Assembly (NCBI GenBank): GCA_937891245.1
Contig: CALAGB010000017.1
Location: 1 to 7,667 of the forward strand
Direction: 5' to 3'
Origin: an uncultured Thermomicrobiales bacterium
Lineage (GTDB): Bacteria; Chloroflexota; Chloroflexia; Thermomicrobiales; Thermomicrobiaceae
DNA: 7,667 nt
The notes under the pieces were generated by a model. The model made no database searches, was not told where the DNA came from, and saw nothing but the letters and a program-made list of their open reading frames with translations. The stretch's first letter is position 1, and each line of letters starts with the position of its first letter. This document shows positions 1 to 6,550 of this stretch, one piece after another. Position numbers and translations under genes: made by a program.

Positions 1-1
1 G

Positions 2-172
2 TTCATCACCAATCGCCGCTGCGCCCAGCTTGGTCTGGAACCGCTCTTCCCGCCGGTCGAGAACCCGTTCCCCTGGATGTCGGAGATGGTCGACCTCAAA
101 AAGGAGAAGAACTTCTTCGAAACGCGCGTCATCGAATACCAGAAAGGCGCCGCGCTCGACTGGGAGTCTTGA
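2..172 (+). CDS. nrdB: Ribonucleoside-diphosphate reductase, small (beta) subunit, C-terminal end
   Basis: Only the last 56 codons and the TGA are in the window; the gene begins upstream. Class I ribonucleotide reductase beta subunits hold the metal/radical cofactor that starts reduction of ribonucleotides to deoxyribonucleotides in the alpha subunit. The visible peptide runs through NRRCAQLGLEPLFPPVENPF, then PWMSEMVDLKKEKNFFETRV and a short tail ending LDWES. NPFPWMSE, followed by DLKKEKNFFETRV and EYQ, is the conserved end of class I beta subunits; the flexible tail after it normally docks on the alpha subunit. The metal ligands and radical tyrosine are outside the window, so subclass (Ia, Ib, Ic) cannot be decided. 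Base composition is GC-rich like guaB and parA. I see no strong intrinsic terminator after the stop, which overlaps a GAATTAATTC palindrome at 171-180. Confidence 0.9.
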   Translation, partial: FITNRRCAQLGLEPLFPPVENPFPWMSEMVDLKKEKNFFETRVIEYQKGAALDWES

Positions 173-449
173 ATTAATTCGTGGGCCACGTAGGTCTCTT
201 CGCGACCGAGGGTCCTGCGTGTCCCCACGATCCTTAGACATCTCTGGCTACTTGGATACCGTCGCACTTTTCAATAGGAGTCTCAGACAGCGTATCAATG
301 GGCACTCCGATTGCAACATAGACCGCCCATCTGTCCACAGCCTGAGCGACGTTACGGTATACTCTCAGAAACGTTGCATAGGCATTCGATGTACTGAGAA
401 GCTTATATTTACATGTTTCGGCCCTCAGACATGGATTGATTGAGGCTGC
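173..449. other. Non-coding stretch between nrdB and the OLD-family gene
   Basis: No credible gene is visible here on either strand; the open frame that crosses nrdB into this stretch is a shadow rich in Arg and Ser. Composition changes inside it: 181-240 is still about 63% G+C, while 361-420 is about 38%, so the left edge of the foreign-looking segment probably lies between roughly 240 and 360. It contains two small symmetrical sequences just after nrdB (GAATTAATTC at 171-180, CGTGGGCCACG at 180-190) and two AT-rich -10-like hexamers before the OLD gene. I see no tRNA, integrase, att site or convincing rho-independent terminator. Confidence 0.6.
358..409 (+). promoter_or_regulatory. Possible -10 elements for the OLD-family gene
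   Basis: TATACT at 358-363 and TATATT at 404-409 each match the sigma70 -10 consensus TATAAT at five of six positions and lie about 100 and 50 bases before the chosen start. Neither has a convincing -35 hexamer at 16-18 bases, so these are tentative. If either is used, the OLD gene has its own promoter and does not need read-through from nrdB. Confidence 0.25.
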
Positions 450-456
450 AGGAGGT
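450..456 (+). promoter_or_regulatory. Shine-Dalgarno sequence deciding the GTG start of the OLD-family gene
   Basis: AGGAGGT is a full match to the anti-Shine-Dalgarno core and ends four bases before GTG at 461. The alternative in-frame start TTG at 440 has this motif inside its own coding sequence and no comparable motif before it. This favours the GTG start, which shortens the protein by seven residues. Confidence 0.75.
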
Positions 457-460
457 CTTA

Positions 461-2443
461 GTGCGACTCACGACTGCTAGGATAACCAATTACAAATCCA
501 TTGAAAACAGTGACCCGGTATCGATTGATCCAGCGATTACGGTAATGGTTGGGCAGAACGAATCTGGAAAGACGGCATTTTTACAGGCGCTCTACAAAGC
601 ACGCCCTATCGCTTCTGACATGAAGTATGACTATGTAGAAGATTACCCTCGTCGCCTACTGATGCAATACGAAGACGAACATGAGAGCCGTCCTGCGGTC
701 GTTGCCGAATTGACATTTGAACTTGGAAGCCAGGATATTCAGCGAATTAATGATTTTGCGGGCATTGAGTTAACTGGCTCCTGTACTTTCGTGCTGACAT
801 ACAAGTACGATAATAGAGGTACTGTGTCATTCAGGATTCCGGAGGAGCCGTACGTCCGCCACCGCGTGACTACCGCCCATCTCTCAACCGAGATACGGCA
901 AACAGCTGAACATTCAAGTACGGTTGATGAACTCATTGACAAGCTCGGCAGTCTGGACCTGAACGATAAGGAACAAGCATTTCTCGATGACCTGGAGCAA
1001 ACCTTTGCTGAAGCGGAGACGTGGAATAGCCGCTTTCTGCATTACGTGTATTCGAGTCTTGTTGCTCCTTACATTCCGAAATTCCTGTATTTTGATGATT
1101 ACTACCTGCTTCCAGGCAAAATAAATCTCGCTGACTTGCATCGACGGCTCACCGAGAACAGATTGCGGAACGAGGACAAGACGGCTCGAAGCCTCTTACG
1201 GCTAGCTGGCATCGACCTCACAACTCTAACAGAGCCAACACGATATGAGTCCATAAAGGCAAAACTAGAAGGAATATCGATTGCGATCACGGACAAAATA
1301 TTCGCCTTCTGGACACAAAATAGAGATCTTTCGGTTGAGTTTGATATTCGACCGGATTCAACTGACGAACCGCCGTTTGATGAAGGAGACAATCTCTATA
1401 TTCGGATCAGAAATCAACGACACCGTATCACCGTTCCCTTTAGCCAACGAAGTAAAGGATTTATCTGGTTCTTCAGCTTTATTGCGTGGTTTGATCAAAT
1501 TCAAAAGGAGGTGGGAGATAAGACAAGCTTAATCCTGCTGCTGGACGAGCCCGGGCTGAGTCTGCATGCACTGGCGCAAGGAGACTTTCTTCGATATGTA
1601 AATGAACTATCGAAGAACCATCAAGTCCTCTATACTACACATTCTCCGTTTATGGTAAATAGTGATCGTCTCGATCAGGTTCGGACTGTCGAAGACAAGC
1701 AGCAAGGGGGTACTAAGGTTAGCAGTAATGTCTTGTCTTCAGATCAAGACACCATCTTCCCCCTCCAAGCGGCACTCGGTTATAGCATTGCTCAGAATCT
1801 TTTTATCGGTCGCCGCAATCTCCTGGTCGAGGGGCCCTCGGACCTAATCTATCTCCAATATTTCTCCAACGCTCTTGGGCTGTTAGGGAGAACTGTATTG
1901 CGGGATGACATTGTAATCACTCCAGTAGGTGGGCTAGACAAACTAGCAACGTTCATCGCACTTCTCGGTGCGAACGACCTTGAACTCACTGTATTACATG
2001 ATTTCAAGGGAAAACCCGATCAGCGGCTTGAAGATCTGGTTCACCAGAAGGTTATTCAACAAAGGCAGGTTTTGAATTACGCGATGTTCCGCGGCGTATC
2101 ATCGCAAAATGGGGTCAAAACGAAACTAGAAGATACAGATGTCGAGGACTTGATGTCTCCGGGAATCTACCTTTCTTTGTTCAATGCTGCCTATAAGGAT
2201 AAACTCGGTGCCAGAGCCATCAGAGTGAAAGATCTCCCCGCCGGTTCCAGGATCACCTCTAGGATCGAACAATACCTTGATGACAATCACATTCAACTTC
2301 GACCCAGCAGAGGCTTCAACCATTACTTAGTGGCCAATCACTTGGCATCACATCCTCCATCCCAGCGAAAATTAGATGAATTTACGCTGGGCAATTTCGA
2401 TCTTCTTTTCAAGAACATCAATACACATTTCACCTTGGAATAG
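461..2443 (+). CDS. OLD-family ATP-dependent endonuclease-like protein (AAA ATPase plus Toprim domain)
   Basis: Predicted protein of 660 residues from GTG 461. The N-terminal ABC/RecN-like ATPase starts with an RITNYKSIE strand, then Walker A GQNESGKT (31-38), a helical insertion (about 145-270), a signature-like segment SQRSKGFIWFF (328-338), Walker B LILLLDE (357-363) with the D-loop-like PGLSLHA, and the switch histidine in TTHSPF. A C-terminal Toprim-like domain follows: VEGPSD (456-461) carries the expected glutamate, then VGGLDK (489-494), LHDFKG (512-517) at the usual DxD site, and a late VEDL. This order is that of OLD-family nucleases such as P2 Old and GajA, several of which act in phage defence or exclusion. 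No UvrD/GajB-like helicase or DUF4435 partner is adjacent, so it looks like a solitary OLD protein. Composition is clearly AT-richer than both neighbours, suggesting transfer. The family call is secure; nuclease activity and a defence role are inferred. Confidence 0.88.
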   Translation: MRLTTARITNYKSIENSDPVSIDPAITVMVGQNESGKTAFLQALYKARPIASDMKYDYVEDYPRRLLMQYEDEHESRPAVVAELTFELGSQDIQRINDFAGIELTGSCTFVLTYKYDNRGTVSFRIPEEPYVRHRVTTAHLSTEIRQTAEHSSTVDELIDKLGSLDLNDKEQAFLDDLEQTFAEAETWNSRFLHYVYSSLVAPYIPKFLYFDDYYLLPGKINLADLHRRLTENRLRNEDKTARSLLRLAGIDLTTLTEPTRYESIKAKLEGISIAITDKIFAFWTQNRDLSVEFDIRPDSTDEPPFDEGDNLYIRIRNQRHRITVPFSQRSKGFIWFFSFIAWFDQIQKEVGDKTSLILLLDEPGLSLHALAQGDFLRYVNELSKNHQVLYTTHSPFMVNSDRLDQVRTVEDKQQGGTKVSSNVLSSDQDTIFPLQAALGYSIAQNLFIGRRNLLVEGPSDLIYLQYFSNALGLLGRTVLRDDIVITPVGGLDKLATFIALLGANDLELTVLHDFKGKPDQRLEDLVHQKVIQQRQVLNYAMFRGVSSQNGVKTKLEDTDVEDLMSPGIYLSLFNAAYKDKLGARAIRVKDLPAGSRITSRIEQYLDDNHIQLRPSRGFNHYLVANHLASHPPSQRKLDEFTLGNFDLLFKNINTHFTLE

Positions 2444-2552
2444 CCCTTCCGTATTGGGTCAAAGGAGACTTGTACATACAAAGCAGAAGGATATTCACAA
2501 CAACTGTTGCCGTATTGCACGGCGTACCTCAATCATCCGGCCCGTCCGCCTC
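2444..2552. other. Intergenic segment carrying the right-hand composition boundary
   Basis: No gene is visible. Composition jumps from about 40% G+C (2461-2520) to about 62% (2521-2580), putting the right edge of the AT-rich segment close to 2510-2520. There is a small operator-like symmetry, TTGTA-CA-TACAA at 2470-2481, and a short hairpin GCCGT-attgc-ACGGC at 2509-2523. No strong terminator for the OLD gene and no insertion-sequence end was seen. Confidence 0.5.
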
Positions 2553-2581
2553 TTGCTCTCATCGCCGATCGGCGTTACAAT
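2553..2581 (+). promoter_or_regulatory. Sigma70-type promoter for parA
   Basis: -35 TTGCTC (2553-2558) and -10 TACAAT (2576-2581) are separated by exactly 17 bases; the hexamers match TTGACA at four and TATAAT at five of six positions. Transcription would begin near 2588, about 30 bases before the parA start. It lies in the GC-rich part just right of the composition boundary, so it probably belongs to the native parA locus rather than to the acquired segment. It could also serve guaB. Confidence 0.6.
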
Positions 2582-2618
2582 ACAGCAATTAACTCGGAGC
2601 GCGGCGGAGAGGGAGTGA

Positions 2619-3440
2619 GTGGCCCACGCGCTTGCACTGGCAAATCAGAAAGGTGGCGTCGGGAAGACCACCACGTCGGTCAACCTGGCAGCTTACCTTG
2701 CTGAGCACGGCCACCGCACCTTGCTCGCCGATCTCGATCCCCAGGGAAATGCCACTAGCAGCCTCGGTGTCGACAAGAATTCGATTACACAATCGACCTA
2801 CGAGCTCCTTATCGACGGGCTCTCGCTTGATGAATGCGTCATCGGCGAGATTCGGCCGAATCTCGACCTGTTGCCGGCCAACGGCATTCTTGCCGGGGCC
2901 GAAGTCGAGCTGGCCGGTATGCGCCGGCGCGAGTTCCGGCTACGCGAGGCGCTGGCCGAGGAACGTGAGCAGTACGCGGCCGTGATTATCGACTGCCCGC
3001 CGTCGCTCGGCCTGCTCACAATCAACGCGCTGACCGCCGCGAGCGCGGTCGTCATTCCGATTCAATGCGAATACCTCGCCCTTGAAGGGCTGATGCAACT
3101 GGTCAACACCCTGGATCTGGTCCGGCGCCGGTTGAATCCGACGCTCGATGTGCTCGGCGTCGTCATGACAATGTATGACGCGCGCACGCGACTTTCACCG
3201 CAGGTCGTCAACGACGTGCGGCGTTTTTTCCCGAGCCGTCTCCTGCGGACGGTCATTCCGCGAACCGTCCGGCTCGCGGAAGCTCCGAGTTATGGTCAGA
3301 CGATTTTTGAGTACGACGCCGCCTCGCGGGCGGCACACGCCTACGGCGAAGTCGGCGCGGAAATCGCCCGGCGCATCGATCTGCACCCCGACCCCCAACC
3401 GGCCGAGGCGATTGCCGGCGCGCATGCGTCGCGGGACTAG
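2619..3440 (+). CDS. parA: Soj/ParA-family chromosome partitioning ATPase
   Basis: 273-residue ParA-type ATPase. ParA proteins bind DNA non-specifically as ATP-bound dimers, and ParB-parS complexes use the resulting gradient to move replication origins. Visible motifs are the deviant Walker A KGGVGKTT (11-18) with the signature lysine, Walker A' DLDPQGN (38-44), Walker B VIIDCPPS (122-129), and the late IPRTVRLAEAPSYGQTIFEY segment (213-232) typical of chromosomal Soj/ParA. Its length is typical of chromosomal Soj and too short for plasmid type Ia ParA with an N-terminal helix-turn-helix. The start is GTG 2619, preceded by purine-rich GGAGAGGGAG at 2606-2615 and by the promoter at 2553-2581. 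Unusually, parB does not follow; guaB lies 147 bases downstream on the same strand. It may be an orphan ParA, or parB may sit elsewhere. A role in positioning another cargo cannot be excluded. Confidence 0.9.
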   Translation: MAHALALANQKGGVGKTTTSVNLAAYLAEHGHRTLLADLDPQGNATSSLGVDKNSITQSTYELLIDGLSLDECVIGEIRPNLDLLPANGILAGAEVELAGMRRREFRLREALAEEREQYAAVIIDCPPSLGLLTINALTAASAVVIPIQCEYLALEGLMQLVNTLDLVRRRLNPTLDVLGVVMTMYDARTRLSPQVVNDVRRFFPSRLLRTVIPRTVRLAEAPSYGQTIFEYDAASRAAHAYGEVGAEIARRIDLHPDPQPAEAIAGAHASRD

Positions 3441-3500
3441 CCACGAGCCGGATGTGGTCGGAACGCGCGATGGTTGTTTGGAAATGGTGCGGCCCGGAAT

Positions 3501-3572
3501 GGGTCTACGAGCCGCGAAACATCGATCGAAGAAGCTCCGACGACCCAGGGGCAACGCGGCACCCTTCGGGTG
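3501..3572 (+). promoter_or_regulatory. Possible structured 5' leader of guaB
   Basis: The leader can form nested pairs: GGGTC (3501-3505) with GACCC (3542-3546), and GAGC (3509-3512) with GCTC (3534-3537). GCCGCG (3511-3516), lying inside the outer stem, is exactly complementary to CGCGGC (3555-3560), which could give a pseudoknot that competes with the inner stem. A hairpin CACCC-TTC-GGGTG (3560-3572) then sits two bases before the guaB ribosome binding site. It does not match a riboswitch class I can recognise. GC-rich DNA gives such pairings by chance, so this is tentative. Confidence 0.3.
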
Positions 3573-3573
3573 G

Positions 3574-3581
3574 AAAGGTGG
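3574..3581 (+). promoter_or_regulatory. Ribosome binding site deciding the guaB start
   Basis: AAAGGTGG ends six bases before ATG 3588. The frame stays open upstream to TTG 3474, but that start has no comparable site and would add 38 residues of low-complexity, non-conserved sequence. This site and normal IMP dehydrogenase length support ATG 3588. CACC at 3560-3563 could also pair with GGTG at 3577-3580 and mask the site. Confidence 0.6.
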
Positions 3582-3587
3582 CGAGCG

Positions 3588-5120
3588 ATGACGATCACGC
3601 GGGATCCTGAGCTAAGCAAGATTCTGGAGCAGCAGGAACTCGAGGAGGTGCTGCAGGCCAAGCTCATCGGCACCGGACTGACGTTCGACGATGTATTGCT
3701 GATACCGGCGGAATCACACGTTCTGCCGAACGAGGTTCAGACAACGGCTCGGCTCTCACGGAATATCAGCCTGAATATTCCCATCGTATCGGCTGCGATG
3801 GATACGGTCACTGAGGGGCGCATGGCCATCGCCATCGCCCGCGAAGGCGGCATCGGCATCCTACACCGGAATCTCTCAATCGAGGATCAGGTTTCCGAGG
3901 TCGACAAAGTCAAACGAAGCGAATCGGGCATGATCGTCGAGCCGGTCACGCTCGGGCCGGATGACAGCGTGCGCGATGCGCTTGCCATGATGCGGAACTA
4001 CCATATCTCCGGCGTACCGATCACCGAGGGGGGCAAGCTAGTTGGTATCCTGACCAACCGCGATCTCCGCTTCGAAGACGATCTCGATCAACCGATCGTG
4101 AACCTCATGACCAAGGAAAACCTGGTCACGGTACCGGTCGGCACGACGCTGGAGCAGGCGCAGGATATTCTGCACACGCAAAAGATCGAGAAGCTGCCGG
4201 TTGTCGACGACTACGGCTATCTCAAGGGACTGATCACCGTCAAGGATATTCAGAAGAAGATTCAGTACCCGAACGCGACCAAGGATGAGCGCGGTCGCCT
4301 CCGCGTCGGCGCCGGCATCGGCATCGGCAAGGATTCGATGGATCGCGCCGAGGCGCTGATTCGCGAGGGTGTGGACGTTCTGGTCGTTGACACCTCACAC
4401 GGGCACCACTGCGACGTCATCGAGATGGTGCGTACCGTCAAGGCGACCTGGAATATCGAAGTGATCGCCGGCAATATCGCGACCGGCGCCGCCGCTGAAG
4501 CACTGATCAACGCGGGAGCCGATGCGGTCAAGGTCGGCGTCGGGCCGGGCTCGATCTGCACCACCCGTGTGGTGGCGGGCACCGGTGTGCCGCAGATTAC
4601 CGCGATCATGGACGTGGCGCGTGTCGCCAGACAGCACAACGTACCGGTGATCGCCGACGGCGGTATCCAGTTCTCCGGCGATGTGGCCAAGGCGATCGCG
4701 GCCGGTGCCGAAACGGTCATGCTCGGGAGCCTGCTGGCCGGCGTCGACGAGAGCCCCGGTGAGGTGATCCTCTACCAGGGAGAGCGCTACAAGGAATATC
4801 GCGGCATGGGCTCGCTCGGCGCGATCAAGGCCCGTTCCTTCAGCAAGGATCGCTACTTCCAGGAAGAGGTATCGAGCCTCAACAAATTCGTGCCGGAAGG
4901 CATCGAGGGACGCGTCGCCTACAAAGGCCCGGTCAACAACATCATCTACCAGGTCGTCGGCGGCCTGCGCCAGGCGATGGGCTACTGCGGCGCGGCGACG
5001 ATCGCCGACATGCAGCAGCGCACGCAATTCGTCCGCATCACCTCGGCCGGCCTGCGCGAAAGCCACCCCCACGACGTCATGATCACCAAGGAAGCCCCCA
5101 ACTACCGGGCGAGCCGGTAG
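3588..5120 (+). CDS. guaB: Inosine-5'-monophosphate dehydrogenase
   Basis: 510-residue cytosolic enzyme that oxidises IMP to XMP with NAD+, the committed step of GMP synthesis. The (beta/alpha)8 barrel begins LTFDDVLLIP (31-40), with SAAMDTVTE at 58-66. A CBS-domain pair is inserted at about 113-222, including HISGVPI and NRDL in the first repeat and EKLPVVDD in the second; these domains usually bind adenine nucleotides and tune activity. The barrel resumes with VDTSHGH (257-263) and the catalytic loop GVGPGSICTT, whose Cys314 forms the covalent thioimidate. ADGGIQ (346-351), YRGMGSLGA (394-402) and the flap Arg-Tyr pair in DRYFQ (411-415) follow. All key residues are present and no frameshift is seen. 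The N-terminal 25-30 residues before the barrel are somewhat longer and more charged than in common homologues of about 490 residues. It is co-directional with parA and may share its promoter; a hairpin lies downstream. Confidence 0.97.
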   Translation: MTITRDPELSKILEQQELEEVLQAKLIGTGLTFDDVLLIPAESHVLPNEVQTTARLSRNISLNIPIVSAAMDTVTEGRMAIAIAREGGIGILHRNLSIEDQVSEVDKVKRSESGMIVEPVTLGPDDSVRDALAMMRNYHISGVPITEGGKLVGILTNRDLRFEDDLDQPIVNLMTKENLVTVPVGTTLEQAQDILHTQKIEKLPVVDDYGYLKGLITVKDIQKKIQYPNATKDERGRLRVGAGIGIGKDSMDRAEALIREGVDVLVVDTSHGHHCDVIEMVRTVKATWNIEVIAGNIATGAAAEALINAGADAVKVGVGPGSICTTRVVAGTGVPQITAIMDVARVARQHNVPVIADGGIQFSGDVAKAIAAGAETVMLGSLLAGVDESPGEVILYQGERYKEYRGMGSLGAIKARSFSKDRYFQEEVSSLNKFVPEGIEGRVAYKGPVNNIIYQVVGGLRQAMGYCGAATIADMQQRTQFVRITSAGLRESHPHDVMITKEAPNYRASR

Positions 5121-5143
5121 TCAAAGCGGCGGAAAGCCCGCGC

Positions 5144-5181
5144 CCCCGGCCCCTCTCCCAGAATTGGGAGAGGGGCCGGGG
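5144..5181. terminator. Perfect 17-bp inverted repeat between convergent genes (candidate bidirectional terminator or dispersed repeat)
   Basis: CCCCGGCCCCTCTCCCA (5144-5160) is the exact reverse complement of 5165-5181, with a four-base GAAT loop. It sits 23 bases after the guaB stop and 31 bases beyond the stop of the minus-strand flavoprotein, where a shared terminator is expected. Neither side has a T-tract, so it is not a classical intrinsic terminator. GC-rich palindromes of this CCCTCTCCC/GGGAGAGGG kind are often dispersed repeats in GC-rich genomes; this is from memory and not checkable here. Confidence 0.55.
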
Positions 5182-5212
5182 AATTGTGGCTGCGTTCCGA
5201 TGCCGGGAGCGA

Positions 5213-6487
5213 TCAACCGACGTCTGCCGCCGCTGCCAGCGCCGCCAGCGGAATCGGCTTGACCGGCGGTCGTGACGTCATCAGCCCGACGTCTTTCGGC
5301 GAATATCCTGCCGCATGTTCAACATACGAAGCGAGAATCGGCGAGCAGATACGCGCCTGGCACATCCCCATGCCACAGCGCGTTCGTCGTTTGAAATCAT
5401 TGAAGGTCACGGCTCCCTCGGCAAGCGCTTCTGAAATATCCGCTGCCATGATCTGTTCGCAGGGGCAGACGACCGTTTCAGGCTGAATGAGACGCGCGAT
5501 TGCCGACCCCGGAATCGACGCGAGATTGATCCGGCCGGACTCGACGTTCAGCTCGGCAATCTCGGATTGCAATTCTGAACGCGCCGACTCATAGGTGGCC
5601 CGATCCAGCGCACCAAGATCGACGGCGGCCGAGAGTCCGGCGAGACGTCCGGTCGCCGTTGCCAGCTTCGATGTGCCGATACCGCAGATCTCACCCGCCG
5701 CATAAATCCCGGGCTGTGATGTTCGCATTCCAGCATCGTGGGTGACCGTCCAGCCGCCGCGCGCCGGATCGAAGTCGACCGCACATTCGATCATGCGCGC
5801 GAGCTCGAGAGAAGCGATGACGCCGTAATGCAGGAAGAGCATGTCCGCCGCCAGCGTTTGCTCACTACCGGCAACGACGTTCCATGAATCATCGATACCC
5901 GCGATGGTGACATCACTGATTCGCTCGGTTCCACCCGCGCGGACAACCTTCGATTGGTTGCGGATCGCAACGCCCGCTGCCCGGAGTTCACGCTCTGTCC
6001 CGGCGTCATGGTCATCACCGGCCGGTGCACACCCATCGACCACGGCGACGACCCTGCCACCTCGCCGGACGATGTCGGCCGCCGCGAGCAACAGTCGAGG
6101 TCCGGTCCCGGCGACAACGCATGTCGCCCCGGTGAGCGGGCGATCGGCGCCCTCGGTTTGAAGATCAACCAGCGGCTTGATACCCGGTAGTGTCCAGCCG
6201 GGAAAGGCCGCGAGTCGATCGCGACCACCGGTCGCCAGAATAATCGCCTCCGGACAGAGCCGCTCGACCTTGCCGTCAGTGATCAACGCGACCTGATGAT
6301 CGCGAAAGAGGCCCCAGACGAGCGTGTTGGGTCGGAGTGAGATGCCGGGCTGCGCCAGATCGATGATCGGCCCTTCGTCGATTAGTACAACGTTGGCGCC
6401 ATGCTCAGACGCAGAGATGGCAGCAGCACGTCCGGAGACACCAGCACCGACGACGACGACCGATGCCGCGGAAGATAAGCCGGTCAT
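5213..6487 (-). CDS. FAD/NAD(P)-binding oxidoreductase with C-terminal BFD-like [2Fe-2S] domain (opine oxidase A / HcnB type)
   Basis: 424 residues. The N-terminal FAD Rossmann motif is VVVVGAGVSG (10-19), closing at VVLIDEGP; ILATGGRD (83-90) is the usual ATGG segment. A second dinucleotide fold follows from VVAGTGPRLLL (124-134), and QPGIYAAGEICGIGTSKLA (258-276) is the C-terminal flavin-contact region. The tail carries a BFD-type iron-sulfur domain with C341, C343, C376 and C381 (CPC, then CGMGMCQARIC; C371 is extra). This architecture matches one subunit of opine oxidases, hydrogen cyanide synthase (HcnB) and bacterial hydroxyproline/proline-type dehydrogenases, where it takes electrons from the DAO-type subunit. 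The expected partner is the next gene upstream. The segment between DEGP and TLVWGLF is very short and lacks the usual PGGQ loop. The start ATG 6487 has AAAGGG (plus-strand 6496-6501) eight bases before it. Substrate is unknown. Confidence 0.85.
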   Translation of the reverse strand: MTGLSSAASVVVVGAGVSGRAAAISASEHGANVVLIDEGPIIDLAQPGISLRPNTLVWGLFRDHQVALITDGKVERLCPEAIILATGGRDRLAAFPGWTLPGIKPLVDLQTEGADRPLTGATCVVAGTGPRLLLAAADIVRRGGRVVAVVDGCAPAGDDHDAGTERELRAAGVAIRNQSKVVRAGGTERISDVTIAGIDDSWNVVAGSEQTLAADMLFLHYGVIASLELARMIECAVDFDPARGGWTVTHDAGMRTSQPGIYAAGEICGIGTSKLATATGRLAGLSAAVDLGALDRATYESARSELQSEIAELNVESGRINLASIPGSAIARLIQPETVVCPCEQIMAADISEALAEGAVTFNDFKRRTRCGMGMCQARICSPILASYVEHAAGYSPKDVGLMTSRPPVKPIPLAALAAAADVG

Positions 6488-6550
6488 GATTCAAACCCTT
6501 TCGAATCACATCGGGCAGCCTCGTACGAAGCCGTCGATATGCGCATGAAT

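Noticed and set aside
30..443. Open frame of 137 codons across the nrdB end and the following gap
   Set aside because: It overlaps the clear nrdB C-terminus in another frame; its start is rich in Arg and Ser as expected from a frame-shifted reading, and it has no family features.
2449..2517. Repeated octamer CCGTATTG at 2449-2456 and 2510-2517
   Set aside because: Two copies of eight bases with no further extension are within chance expectation and have no clear role.
2470..2592. Small open frame of 40 codons starting TTG after AAAGGAG (2461-2467)
   Set aside because: The spacing to the start is too short, the peptide has no recognisable character, and the frame runs through the parA promoter.
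3474..3587. Longer guaB start at TTG 3474
   Set aside because: The 38 extra residues are low-complexity and have no ribosome binding site; ATG 3588 has one and gives a normal family length.
3501..3587. Known riboswitch (ZTP, THF, guanidine, cyclic di-GMP) upstream of guaB
   Set aside because: None of the conserved core sequences I know for these classes is present, so only a generic structured-leader claim is kept.
4395..5072. Minus-strand open frame of 225 codons opposite guaB
   Set aside because: It is antisense to a complete, motif-rich guaB; long antisense frames are common in GC-rich genes, and it shows no domain.
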